In this document: positions 16,272 to 23,818 of the stretch, piece after piece
Position numbering within the stretch: position 1 is the stretch's first letter
Layout of the letters: the number at the start of each line of letters is the position of its first letter
NCBI GenBank assembly: GCA_900757615.1
Contig: CAAEON010000054.1
Coordinates: 1 to 64,000, forward strand
Source of the DNA: an uncultured Collinsella sp.
GTDB lineage: Bacteria; Actinomycetota; Coriobacteriia; Coriobacteriales; Coriobacteriaceae
Length of the DNA stretch: 64,000 bases
Direction: 5' to 3'
The notes under the pieces: model-generated
What the model saw: only the letters and a program-made list of their open reading frames with translations
What the model was told of the DNA's origin: nothing
Database searches by the model: none
Made by a program: the position numbers and the translations under genes

Positions 16272-17468
16272 CTAGGCCTCGTCGCACAGCCACCTCGCCA
16301 GATCCACGATCTGCACCCCATTGCGGTCCGTGGCTTCGTGATGCGTGCGGGCGAGAATCATCTTGGGATACGCGTCGCCAATGCTCAGCAGTGGTGAAAT
16401 CTCGCGTTCAAATGTCTTATCCGAGCTGATGTCGTCGCTCACCTGAATGTAGAGCTTCTCGCTTCGCTTGATTGCTACAAAGTCTATTTCCTTTTTATAG
16501 AGTACGCCAACGTATACCTCATATCCGCGGCGCAGCAGCTCGATGGCCACCATGTTCTCGTACACACGACCCCAGTCCATATCGCGTGTACCGAGCAGTG
16601 CGTATTTGAACGCGTGGTCTGCCAGGTAATACTTCTCGCCGCTCTTAAGGTATTTCTTGCCGCGAATGTCATATCGACGAACTTTATAGAAGGCAAACGC
16701 ATCGCACAGGTACCCCATGTACGTGCCGACCGTCTTGTTCGTAATCTTTAGCCCATCCGCATTCAAAACATCTGTAATGTTGCGTGCCGACGTTATGTTG
16801 GAGACGTTGTCCATCATGTAATCGGCAATGCGCAGCAGTGCCGATTCGTTTCTCACGTTATGCCGCTGCACGATATCCCTCACGATGAGCGTTTTGAAGA
16901 CATTGGAGAGATATTGGTAGCGCTGCTCCTGCAGTGGATAAGGGTAAGAGCCGGACATACCGCCGGTTCTCGCGTACTCATCGAAGTCGCGATCGACCTC
17001 GCCCTCGTCACTATAGAAGCGATACTCCTCAAACGAGAATGGGAAAACCTCGATCTCGAACGTGCGCCCCGTAAAGAGCGTCGACAGATCGCTCGACAGC
17101 AAAAAGGCGTTCGATCCGGTGATGAAGATGTCGTACTGCTCGGATGCATGGAGGCTGTTGATCGCGCGTTCAAAGCCGTCGCACATCTGAACCTCGTCGA
17201 TAAGCAGGAAGTTTTGCTTGTCGGACACTCGATGCTCTTTCACATAGGCGAGCAGGGCATGATATTCGAGCAGGCCCTCGAACTCGTCGAGGTTGTAATT
17301 GATATGGATGACATTCGAATTGGACAGATTTGCCTCCACGTAATCGCGGAGGGCCTCGAGCAATTTTGACTTACCGCTACGGCGAATGCCCGTTATGACC
17401 TTGATGTCCGGTACGCCAATAAGGCTCGTCAACGTGTCCATATATGACGTTCTATTGATGAGTTTCAT
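16272..17468 (-). CDS. AAA+ ATPase with DUF4143 (restriction-endonuclease-like C-terminus)
   Basis: A 398-residue ATPase. The Walker A motif GIRRSGKS is at residues 27-34 and the Walker B motif LLIDEVQ at 88-94, followed by ITGSNAFLL (sensor 1 type). The C-terminal half holds DUF4143, with YENMVAIELLRRGYEVYVG and KKEIDFVAIK, resembling the nuclease-like fold of PD-(D/E)XK proteins. Such genes are numerous and variable in gut bacteria; their cellular role is not established. GGGAGG precedes the start. The gene is flanked by three copies of a 41-bp palindrome, two upstream and one downstream, and has no partner genes. Confidence 0.87.
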   Translation of the reverse strand: MKLINRTSYMDTLTSLIGVPDIKVITGIRRSGKSKLLEALRDYVEANLSNSNVIHINYNLDEFEGLLEYHALLAYVKEHRVSDKQNFLLIDEVQMCDGFERAINSLHASEQYDIFITGSNAFLLSSDLSTLFTGRTFEIEVFPFSFEEYRFYSDEGEVDRDFDEYARTGGMSGSYPYPLQEQRYQYLSNVFKTLIVRDIVQRHNVRNESALLRIADYMMDNVSNITSARNITDVLNADGLKITNKTVGTYMGYLCDAFAFYKVRRYDIRGKKYLKSGEKYYLADHAFKYALLGTRDMDWGRVYENMVAIELLRRGYEVYVGVLYKKEIDFVAIKRSEKLYIQVSDDISSDKTFEREISPLLSIGDAYPKMILARTHHEATDRNGVQIVDLARWLCDEA

Positions 17469-17494
17469 CGGTGCCTCCCTGCGGTCTTCTATCG

Positions 17495-17535
17495 CTATTC
17501 CTCAAAAACGAAAATTATTCAGTTTTGAGGAATAG
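17495..17535. repeat. 41-bp CTATTCCTCAAAA palindrome, copy 2 (5' of ATPase gene)
   Basis: CTATTCCTCAAAA / TTTTGAGGAATAG around ACGAAAATTATTCAG, 26 bases upstream of the ATPase start codon. It would form a hairpin in the leader of the ATPase mRNA or act as an operator. Confidence 0.92.
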
Positions 17536-17580
17536 ACTCTGCAACGAATATACCTCGTTAAAGGCCGAGCTGGCTTAATT

Positions 17581-17621
17581 CTATTCCTCAAAATCGAAAG
17601 TTTTTCAGTTTTGAGGAATAG
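17581..17621. repeat. 41-bp CTATTCCTCAAAA palindrome, copy 3
   Basis: CTATTCCTCAAAA / TTTTGAGGAATAG around TCGAAAGTTTTTCAG, 45 bases upstream of copy 2 in the same orientation. It forms a tandem pair with copy 2 in the promoter region of the ATPase gene. Confidence 0.92.
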
Positions 17622-17650
17622 GGTGCTGACAACCCATTCCCCAAACAAGC

Positions 17651-17684
17651 GAAGCCCTCCCCGGTGCAGGCCGAGGAGGGCTTC
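17651..17684 (-). terminator. terminator of the folate/BirA-like operon
   Basis: Ten-base stem GAAGCCCTCC / GGAGGGCTTC with a 14-base loop, followed on the minus strand by GCTTGTTTGG. It lies 37 bases beyond the stop of the BirA-like gene. Confidence 0.7.
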
Positions 17685-17720
17685 GTTGTCATCGTTATCT
17701 TTGAGCGCGGGCGCTACGCG

Positions 17721-18422
17721 TTACAGTCCGCGAATCCGTACGGCCTCGGGCGGAAACTCCTGCTCGCCGGCATCGGTCTTGATGGTCGCGCGGCCCCAGA
17801 TGTCCAGGCCCGCAAACACACCGACCGCAAGCGGCAAACCGTTGGGCGACACCGCCGCGACCTGACGACCCAGCAGTGGCACCATGTCAAAGTACTCGCC
17901 CAGCACCGGAGCCAGCGGGCCGGCGGCGCCCTGCGGGGTGTTCGCGACGGCAGCCCAGGCATCCACGCGGGCCAGCACGGCGGCGGCCAACGCCTCGATC
18001 AGCGCCTCATCTGCCATATCCACGCCGAGCTCGCCCAGCGCCGCACGCTCAATATCAACCGTCACCGCGGCAAACATACCCGCGGCACCGGCACCGCCGT
18101 TCACGGCAACACGCGCGAGTGACGTCTCAAACGCAGGCGCACCGCACACGATATCGCTCGGCCACTGGATACCCACCTTGCCGGCAAGGCCCAACCCCGG
18201 CGTCGAAGCCGTGCCCACGAGCGCATCCATCATGCCCATCGCGGCCACAAACGGCAGGCCGTGGAAGGCGTGCATATTCACATCGGGGCGCACGACCAGC
18301 GAAAACGTCAGCGAAGCATCGCCCGCGCTCCACGCGCACCAGCCCGCGGACACGCCCTCGCGGCCCGCGTCACGCGCCGCGTCGAGCTCGGTGCCGGCGG
18401 CAACAGCATTCATCTCGATCAT
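17721..18422 (-). CDS. BirA/LplA-like biotin-protein ligase homologue, degenerate active site
   Basis: A 233-residue protein resembling the catalytic domain of biotin-[acetyl-CoA carboxylase] ligase. The clearest match is GKVGIQWPSDIV, corresponding to the KWPNDI motif, but the lysine is replaced by Gln. The region where GRGRxGRxW should be reads GREGVSAGWCAW. The C-terminal SH3-like part (VSPNGLPLAVGVFAGLDIWGRATIKT) is recognisable. There is no N-terminal HTH. With both key motifs altered, catalysis is doubtful and it may be a divergent or non-biotin ligase. Its start follows the folP-folK stop directly (TAGATG), so the two are co-translated. Confidence 0.6.
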   Translation of the reverse strand: MIEMNAVAAGTELDAARDAGREGVSAGWCAWSAGDASLTFSLVVRPDVNMHAFHGLPFVAAMGMMDALVGTASTPGLGLAGKVGIQWPSDIVCGAPAFETSLARVAVNGGAGAAGMFAAVTVDIERAALGELGVDMADEALIEALAAAVLARVDAWAAVANTPQGAAGPLAPVLGEYFDMVPLLGRQVAAVSPNGLPLAVGVFAGLDIWGRATIKTDAGEQEFPPEAVRIRGL

Positions 18423-20144
18423 CTACATACGCCCCAATTCGCCCACGATATGGCCCACGCGATCCTCGGGCTCCTTGACCTCGACGCCGTTGTAGCGGAA
18501 GAACCGCGCCGGATCGTGCATCAGATCCTCGAGCGGCACCAGCACAAAGTCGCGCTCGCCGATCAGCGGATGCGGCAGGCGCAGCTTTTTGCCGCCGTGG
18601 GTCTCGCCGTCCATCCACAGCAGATCCAGGTCGATGGTGCGCGGACCGTTGGCCTTGGCCTTTTTGGAACGGTCGCGGCCCAGCTCGGCCTCGATCTTCA
18701 TGAGCTCGTCGAGAAGCACCAACGGCGCCAGCTCGGTCTTAATCTCGATGACGGCGTTGGCAAACGCATCCTGGCGCATCTCGTAGGCCGGCTCGCTCTC
18801 GTAGATCTTGGAGGAGTTGGACACGCAGGTGAGTGGAATCTCGGCAATCATGTCGCGTGCGGCGCGGATGTTGTCACAGCGATGCCCCAGGTTGGAGCCC
18901 ACGGCCACAAACGCGCGGCGCGGCTGCGGCTTGGCAACCGCCCAGTAGCCGTTCAGGAACTGCGCAAAACCCGCGGCGTCGTGCACGCGCACGATGTTGG
19001 CACCGGCCTGGATGGCGCCCAGGCACACGCCAAACGTAGCGGCATCGCGCTCGGCGGCCTCGGTCACGCCCGAGACGGCGCCCACAAAGCGCTTGCGCGA
19101 TACGGCGCACATGAGCGGATAGCCCAGTGACGCCATCTTGGCAGTCTCGCGCTGGATGACGATGTCCTCGTTGGCCGTCTTGCCAAAGCCCGGACCGGGA
19201 TCGATGCAGATGCGGTCGCGCGACACGCCGGCGTGGATGAGCGCGCGGGCCTGGTCGGACAGAAAGCCCATGACGCGGCGCATGATGGGCGCCGAATCGG
19301 GCAGGGTGAAGCGGCGGAGCTGCGAGGTGGGCACGTAGGCTTCCTCGCGGCGGGCGCTGCGGCGCATCATGGCGGCCAGGTGGTCATTGGGCTCCGATGC
19401 GGCCTCGGGCGCGGGCGCGACGGCCTCGGCGGCAGTAGCCTGCTCGGTGGCGGGCGCCTCCTGCTCGCTTGCGGGCTCAGACGTGGGCTCCGGTTCACCA
19501 AACGGCAGCGAGGGCTGCACCACGCCACCCGGGAGCTTCGCCTCGGGCTTAGGGTCGCCCAGCAGCTTGCCACGGCGACGGCGGGCAGGCTTCTCCGCCT
19601 CGCGCGCGGCCTCAGCAGCCGCTTCGCGCGCCTTCTCGGCAACAAACGCCGCGGCCGAGGTATCGAGCTGCACCGTCGCGTGCGTACGAGCGGGCGCGGC
19701 GACCTCGCCGGCATGCATCACGATGACGCCGCAGGTGCTCGTCTTAACAAACTCGACCATCTTGGGGTCGGTGAAGCCGGTCACGTCGTTGACGATCGAG
19801 GCGCCGCAGCGCACGGCCGCCTTAGCAACCGCCACGTGGCGCGTGTCAATCGAGACGATGGCGCCCTCCTTGGCCAGTGCGCGCACCACGGGCAGCACGC
19901 GGCGAGCCTCCTCGTCGGGGTTGACCGGGGTAAAACCAGGGCGCGTGGACTCGCCGCCTACGTCGATGATGTCGGCGCCGGCGTCGAGCATCGTCAGGCC
20001 ATACTCGATCGCGGCGTCCGGGTCGAAGTGCTCCCCGCCATCGCTAAACGAATCGGGCGTCACGTTGAGGACGCCCATGATGCGCGGACGGTCAAAGCTG
20101 AGCTCATACTTTCCGCACCGCCATGTCTTGCTGTCGTTCGCCAT
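18423..20144 (-). CDS. folP-folK: dihydropteroate synthase / HPPK fusion (FolP-FolK)
   Basis: A 573-residue bifunctional folate enzyme. Residues 1 to about 395 are dihydropteroate synthase: MGVLNVTPDSFSDGGEHF, GGESTRPGFTPV, SIVNDVTGF, DPGPGFGKTANED, SRKRFVG. Residues 405-573 are 6-hydroxymethyl-dihydropterin pyrophosphokinase: FVAVGSNLGHRCDNI, NGPRTIDLDLLWMDG, LPHPLIGERDFVLVPL. About 120 residues rich in Ala, Glu and Pro (about 150-270) are inserted in the synthase after VIVMHAGEV and have no counterpart in the usual enzyme. The ATG at 20144 is set by AGGAGG six bases upstream. The fusion order (synthase first) makes two successive steps one polypeptide. Confidence 0.9.
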   Translation of the reverse strand: MANDSKTWRCGKYELSFDRPRIMGVLNVTPDSFSDGGEHFDPDAAIEYGLTMLDAGADIIDVGGESTRPGFTPVNPDEEARRVLPVVRALAKEGAIVSIDTRHVAVAKAAVRCGASIVNDVTGFTDPKMVEFVKTSTCGVIVMHAGEVAAPARTHATVQLDTSAAAFVAEKAREAAAEAAREAEKPARRRRGKLLGDPKPEAKLPGGVVQPSLPFGEPEPTSEPASEQEAPATEQATAAEAVAPAPEAASEPNDHLAAMMRRSARREEAYVPTSQLRRFTLPDSAPIMRRVMGFLSDQARALIHAGVSRDRICIDPGPGFGKTANEDIVIQRETAKMASLGYPLMCAVSRKRFVGAVSGVTEAAERDAATFGVCLGAIQAGANIVRVHDAAGFAQFLNGYWAVAKPQPRRAFVAVGSNLGHRCDNIRAARDMIAEIPLTCVSNSSKIYESEPAYEMRQDAFANAVIEIKTELAPLVLLDELMKIEAELGRDRSKKAKANGPRTIDLDLLWMDGETHGGKKLRLPHPLIGERDFVLVPLEDLMHDPARFFRYNGVEVKEPEDRVGHIVGELGRM

Positions 20145-20239
20145 GAACATCCTCCTAAAATGCCCACGCCGTCGAGCTTGGGGAGCTGGCGGCGGGGTCG
20201 CTTTGCACTCAGTCTTTCTATTGTATCCGCGCGCGCGGG

Positions 20240-20992
20240 CTAGAACGCAAACGCGGCCGCGATGTCGCAAGAAATCAGCAGGTCGGCATTTGCATCCTGA
20301 TCGGTGGGAGCAAGGTTGCATATGGCCAGCGTATCGCCGGTAAAGTATCGCGTAAGGCCTGCCGCCGGATACACCACGAGCGAGGTCCCGCCTACAATGA
20401 GGGCATCGGCCGCGGCGATGGCGGCAACGGCACCGGTCAACACATGCTCGTCGAGCGGCTCTTCGTAGAGCACCACATCGGGCTTGATGCGCCCGCCGCA
20501 CGCGGGGCACACGGGCACGCCCGCGGCGTCCTCGTGCTCGCGCGAGCAAATCCACTCGGCGCTATAGACCGCTCCGCACGACTGGCAAATGTTGCGATGG
20601 ACCGATCCGTGCAACTCAAACACGCGCTGCGAGCCCGCCATCTGATGCAAGCCGTCGATGTTTTGCGTCACCACAGCATCAAGCTTGCCGGCGCGCTCCA
20701 GCTCGGCCAGCTTGGTGTGGCAGCGGTTGGGCTTAGCGTTAAGCGCGATCATCTTGGTGCGGTAAAAGTCGAAGAACTCCGCCGAATGTGTCTCGTAAAA
20801 GCTGTGCGAGAGCATGGTCTCGGGCGGATAGGCAAACTGCTGGTGATACAGGCCGTCCACGCTGCGAAAATCGGGAATGCCGCTTGCCGTGGAAACACCA
20901 GCGCCGCCAAAGAACACCACGCGCTCGTGGGTATTGAACAGCTCCGCCAGCGCGGCGGAGGCCTGCCTGGGGTCCGATATTGCCTGCGTCAT
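20240..20992 (-). CDS. NAD-dependent protein deacylase, SIR2 family
   Basis: A 250-residue sirtuin that removes acyl groups from lysines using NAD+. Motifs are GAGVSTASGIPDFR (residues 30-43), TQNIDGLH near 110, the catalytic His in FELHGS, and four zinc cysteines in two CxxC pairs (CQSC and CPAC). GGTSLVVYPAAG forms the ribose-binding part. Length and motif order match bacterial CobB/class U or III sirtuins. GGAGG lies six bases before the ATG. The folP-folK gene follows on the other side of a 95-base gap; no functional link is evident. Confidence 0.93.
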   Translation of the reverse strand: MTQAISDPRQASAALAELFNTHERVVFFGGAGVSTASGIPDFRSVDGLYHQQFAYPPETMLSHSFYETHSAEFFDFYRTKMIALNAKPNRCHTKLAELERAGKLDAVVTQNIDGLHQMAGSQRVFELHGSVHRNICQSCGAVYSAEWICSREHEDAAGVPVCPACGGRIKPDVVLYEEPLDEHVLTGAVAAIAAADALIVGGTSLVVYPAAGLTRYFTGDTLAICNLAPTDQDANADLLISCDIAAAFAF

Positions 20993-21127
20993 ATGAGTCC
21001 TCCGTCCTTGTTAGTCGGGCAGCGTTGGGCGACGTCCCAACATGCGGCCTTTAAGTCAGCATGCGCGGAGCCCACCCCGCCCCTGTTGCGCTAATCTTAA
21101 GCCTGCCAACCCCGTCGAAAGGACACC

Positions 21128-21946
21128 ATGCCTCAGACTTACACTTTCGCCTCGTGGAACGTCAACGGCCTGCGCGCCGTGCTCAAAAAGGACCCGAGCT
21201 TTATCCAGATCGCACAAGAACTCGACGTCGATATCCTGGCGCTGCAAGAGACCAAGCTGCAAGAAGGCCAGGTCGATATTGACCTGCCCGGCTATCACCA
21301 AACCTGGAGCTACGCCGAGCGTAAAGGCTATTCGGGCACCGCGGTCTTTAGCCGCCAGGAACCACTGCGCGTGCTGCACGCCGACGCGCTGCTACCCTAC
21401 GCCGGCGAGGGTGAGGCGGCCGCACTCGTCGCCCAAGCCGTAACCGAGGGCCGCGTCTGCGCGCTCGAGTTCGGCAAGTTTTGGTTTGTCGACGTCTATA
21501 CGCCCAACGCCCAAAATGAACTCGCCCGCATCGACGTGCGCATGGCCTGGGACGATGCTTACCGCGGCTTTTTGAACGCGCTCGAGCGCGAGACCGGCAA
21601 ACCCGTCGTGACCTGCGGCGACTTTAACGTGGCGCACGAGGAGATCGACCTTAAGAACCCCAAGTCCAACCGCGGCAACGCGGGCTTTTCGGACGAGGAG
21701 CGCGGCAAGTTCACCGAGCTACTCAACGCCGGCTTTACCGATACCTGGCGCACGGCAAACCCCGACGTCGAGGGCGTCTACAGCTGGTGGAGCTATCGCT
21801 TTAATGCCCGCAAGAACAACGCAGGCTGGCGCATCGACTACTTCCTGGTAAGCGACGCAATCGCCGACAACGTACGCGACACCGGTATCCGCGGCGACAT
21901 CTTCGGCAGCGACCACTGCCCCGTCACCCTCGCGCTAGAGCTCTAG
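21128..21946 (+). CDS. xth: exodeoxyribonuclease III
   Basis: A 272-residue Mg-dependent AP endonuclease and 3'-5' exonuclease for base-excision repair. Motifs are FASWNVNGLRA, LQETKLQEG (metal Glu), YSGTAVFSR, TCGDFNVAHEEIDL, YSWWSYRFNARKNNAGWRIDYFLVS and the terminal GSDHCPV (catalytic His). Full length for the ExoA/Xth family. The ATG follows GAAAGGACACC. Two tandem structured repeats begin just after its stop codon. Confidence 0.95.
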   Translation: MPQTYTFASWNVNGLRAVLKKDPSFIQIAQELDVDILALQETKLQEGQVDIDLPGYHQTWSYAERKGYSGTAVFSRQEPLRVLHADALLPYAGEGEAAALVAQAVTEGRVCALEFGKFWFVDVYTPNAQNELARIDVRMAWDDAYRGFLNALERETGKPVVTCGDFNVAHEEIDLKNPKSNRGNAGFSDEERGKFTELLNAGFTDTWRTANPDVEGVYSWWSYRFNARKNNAGWRIDYFLVSDAIADNVRDTGIRGDIFGSDHCPVTLALEL

Positions 21947-21952
21947 CCCCAG

Positions 21953-22183
21953 CTGATCCCCTGGGGACGGAGGAAAACGGATCATTTTGAGCCTCGTGGG
22001 GGTATCCGCGTGACCCATCCGCCACGAAACACGCCCATCTACTACGTTTAAGCCACCACCCTCAACCACAGCGAACAAAGCAAAAAGAAAACCGCAGGTA
22101 GAAAGCCCGCGGTTTTTCATAAAACGCGGTCATGGTCGGGAGTATCAAGCTAAACGTAGTAGATGGGCCAGTTTCGTGGCAAG
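21953..22183. repeat. structured intergenic element A (covarying arms)
   Basis: The element opens with a GGGGACGG-type motif (CTGATCCCCTGGGGACGG ... GGATCATTTTG). It continues to a long inverted repeat: left arm 22021-22050 and right arm 22151-22180, 28 paired bases broken only by a 2x2 internal loop (AC/CA). The 100-base interior contains the hairpin AAAACCGC ... GCGGTTTT and the motif CATGGTC. Element B follows at once with the same order of parts. No open frame fits, so a structured RNA or a non-autonomous mobile repeat is likely. Confidence 0.85.
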
Positions 22184-22190
22184 CGCCGTC

Positions 22191-22450
22191 AACTGATTCC
22201 CTGGGGACATCTGGGGACGGAAGAAAATGGATCAATTTTGCTCTCTGAGGGCCACGATGCCCGTCATATCAGCCGGCCATTCCAAAACTATGCCGGTTTA
22301 CGGTGCTGAATCGCGAACCCCCAACCATACGCAATTCCGAGATAATAAAACCGCAGGTGAACGGCTTGCTCTATTTCGAAAAAAGCCGGCATGGTCTGCC
22401 TGCGCCAATCTAGCCCCGTAAACCGGCATAGTTTTGAAATGGCACTTCGG
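22191..22450. repeat. structured intergenic element B (covarying arms)
   Basis: It has the same plan as element A: CTGATTCCCTGGGGACATC ... GGATCAATTTTG, then left arm 22276-22303 and right arm 22416-22443 (28 bases, one mismatch), with AAAACCGCAGGT and CATGGTC inside a 112-base interior. The arm sequence (CAAAACTATGCCGGTTTACGG) differs from that of element A but still pairs with itself, while interior motifs are shared. Confidence 0.85.
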
Positions 22451-22482
22451 CAGTATTGATTCCCGCCCCGACGCAACCAGCC

Positions 22483-23181
22483 CTACAGCCCGTATTTCAC
22501 GACGACACGGTTAATGCGACGGCACCAAGGCTTGTACAAGGCGGCCAAAAACACGCAGGTCGCAAGGCCGTGCGTAATATCGAACGGCACTGCCGTGGCA
22601 AGACGCGCCACGGCACCCGCCCAAGTAAGCGGCTGTACAAAACCAATGATGTCATACGCGTTGATCACGACGCCATAGAGCAGGCCCGACGCAAAGCCGT
22701 ACGCCAGCAGCGCTGACATGCGCACGGTGCCGTCGACGCGGTCGAACGCACCCGCATACGCCAGCGCGCCGCCGACATAGCCAACCAGACCCCAAGCGTA
22801 CATCTGCCACGGCGTCCACATGCCCTGCCCAAAAAAGAAATTGCTGGTCAGCGCCGCCAGCGCGCCAACCATAAAACCATTGCGGCGACCAAGCGTCGCC
22901 CCCGCGATAATGGCGATGGCGCTCACCGGTTTAAAGTCGGGAATGGGACCGAACAAGATGCGCCCCGCCGCGGCCAACGCCGCCAACACCAGCGTGGGCA
23001 TAATCTGGCGCAGGCCCGGGCGCGACGCCTCGTAACCCGCAAAGAACAGCGCAAGCACCAGTGCCACCACGACAAGCATGGCAAGCGCCGCCTGCTCAAT
23101 ACCTGCCAGCAACGCCGCAGCCATCACCGCAGGAACCGCCAGCAGCAGCGGGATTTCCATATGTTGCAAGACGCGCGACAA
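22483..23181 (-). CDS. ECF transporter S component-like membrane protein
   Basis: A 232-residue protein with about seven hydrophobic segments. GPIPDFKPVSAIAIIAGATLGRRNGFMVGALAALTSNFFFG (written here only as a region, residues about 75-115) has the look of substrate-specific S components of energy-coupling-factor vitamin importers. Only pieces such as GPIPDFKPVSAI and SNFFFGQGMWTPWQ are diagnostic. The substrate is unknown. The shared ECF energising module may be the EcfA/EcfT pair encoded at 28.9-31.4 kb. A TTG at 23181 with GGGGG six bases upstream is the likely start; an ATG at 23160 has no ribosome-binding site. Confidence 0.7.
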   Translation of the reverse strand: MSRVLQHMEIPLLLAVPAVMAAALLAGIEQAALAMLVVVALVLALFFAGYEASRPGLRQIMPTLVLAALAAAGRILFGPIPDFKPVSAIAIIAGATLGRRNGFMVGALAALTSNFFFGQGMWTPWQMYAWGLVGYVGGALAYAGAFDRVDGTVRMSALLAYGFASGLLYGVVINAYDIIGFVQPLTWAGAVARLATAVPFDITHGLATCVFLAALYKPWCRRINRVVVKYGL

Positions 23182-23224
23182 CGGCAGCCCCCATCAAACG
23201 AATGTCCGTTTATGGTAGCACGGG

Positions 23225-23257
23225 CAAAATGAGGCCGACCAATCCCCCGGCCGGCCT
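23225..23257 (-). terminator. possible terminator of the MFS/amidohydrolase operon
   Basis: Stem AGGCCG / CGGCCT, followed on the minus strand by CATTTTGCC. It lies between the stop of the small membrane protein gene and the S-component gene. Confidence 0.5.
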
Positions 23258-23302
23258 TGGCTGCCAGTCGATCAGGCTTTCGCCACGCGACCGGTCTTGG
23301 CG

Positions 23303-23764
23303 CTATTCGCCCGTAACTTTAGCGGCAATGGCCGCGACAAAAGGATCAAACAGCAAGCCGCCCACAACGACAAAGGCCCATCCGCCCACCACGAGGCGAA
23401 CCCAACGCGAGAAAAACGGCACACCGTCGATAACGCCAACGCCTGACTGAAACGCGACTTCAAATAGCCCGATAATGCAGAAGAGCAGAGTAGCGCCCAC
23501 AACGGTTCCGCAAATCCGTGCGCCCGGAGTGTTCCGATCAAAACCAAAAAACTCAACGCACGTCTCAATTGCTTTGCCAAAGAGCGGCAAAAAACCCACG
23601 AACTGTGCAATACCGATGGCCAGAATAAGCTGCCCCCAGAAACCAGTAAGTCCCTGAAAATCTAAGCCAGGCTTTCCCTCAACAATCGGCAGAAATGAAC
23701 ACATGAACAGAGGATTAACGATGCCGTTGAGAATGGTCACAGCGGTACTCTTTTTTAGTGTCAA
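23303..23764 (-). CDS. small four-helix membrane protein, unknown function
   Basis: A 153-residue protein with about four hydrophobic segments (for example FWGQLILAIGIAQFVGFL and LVVGGWAFVVVGGLLFDPF). No family is recognised. The TTG at 23764 is preferred because AAAGGAG lies nine bases upstream; a TTG at 23773 would abut it. It is the last gene of the minus-strand operon with two MFS transporters and an amidohydrolase, which suggests a role in uptake or efflux of the same compound. Confidence 0.6.
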   Translation of the reverse strand: MTLKKSTAVTILNGIVNPLFMCSFLPIVEGKPGLDFQGLTGFWGQLILAIGIAQFVGFLPLFGKAIETCVEFFGFDRNTPGARICGTVVGATLLFCIIGLFEVAFQSGVGVIDGVPFFSRWVRLVVGGWAFVVVGGLLFDPFVAAIAAKVTGE

Positions 23765-23818
23765 GTAGACCAACTCCTTTTGCCCTTGTCGGCCAGGCCC
23801 AAAAGGCGAAAACAGGTG

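Noticed and set aside
20145..20555. N-terminal extension of FolP-FolK to an upstream start
   Set aside because: The added residues are Arg/Cys-rich out-of-character sequence that overlaps the sirtuin gene, and AGGAGG supports the start at 20144.
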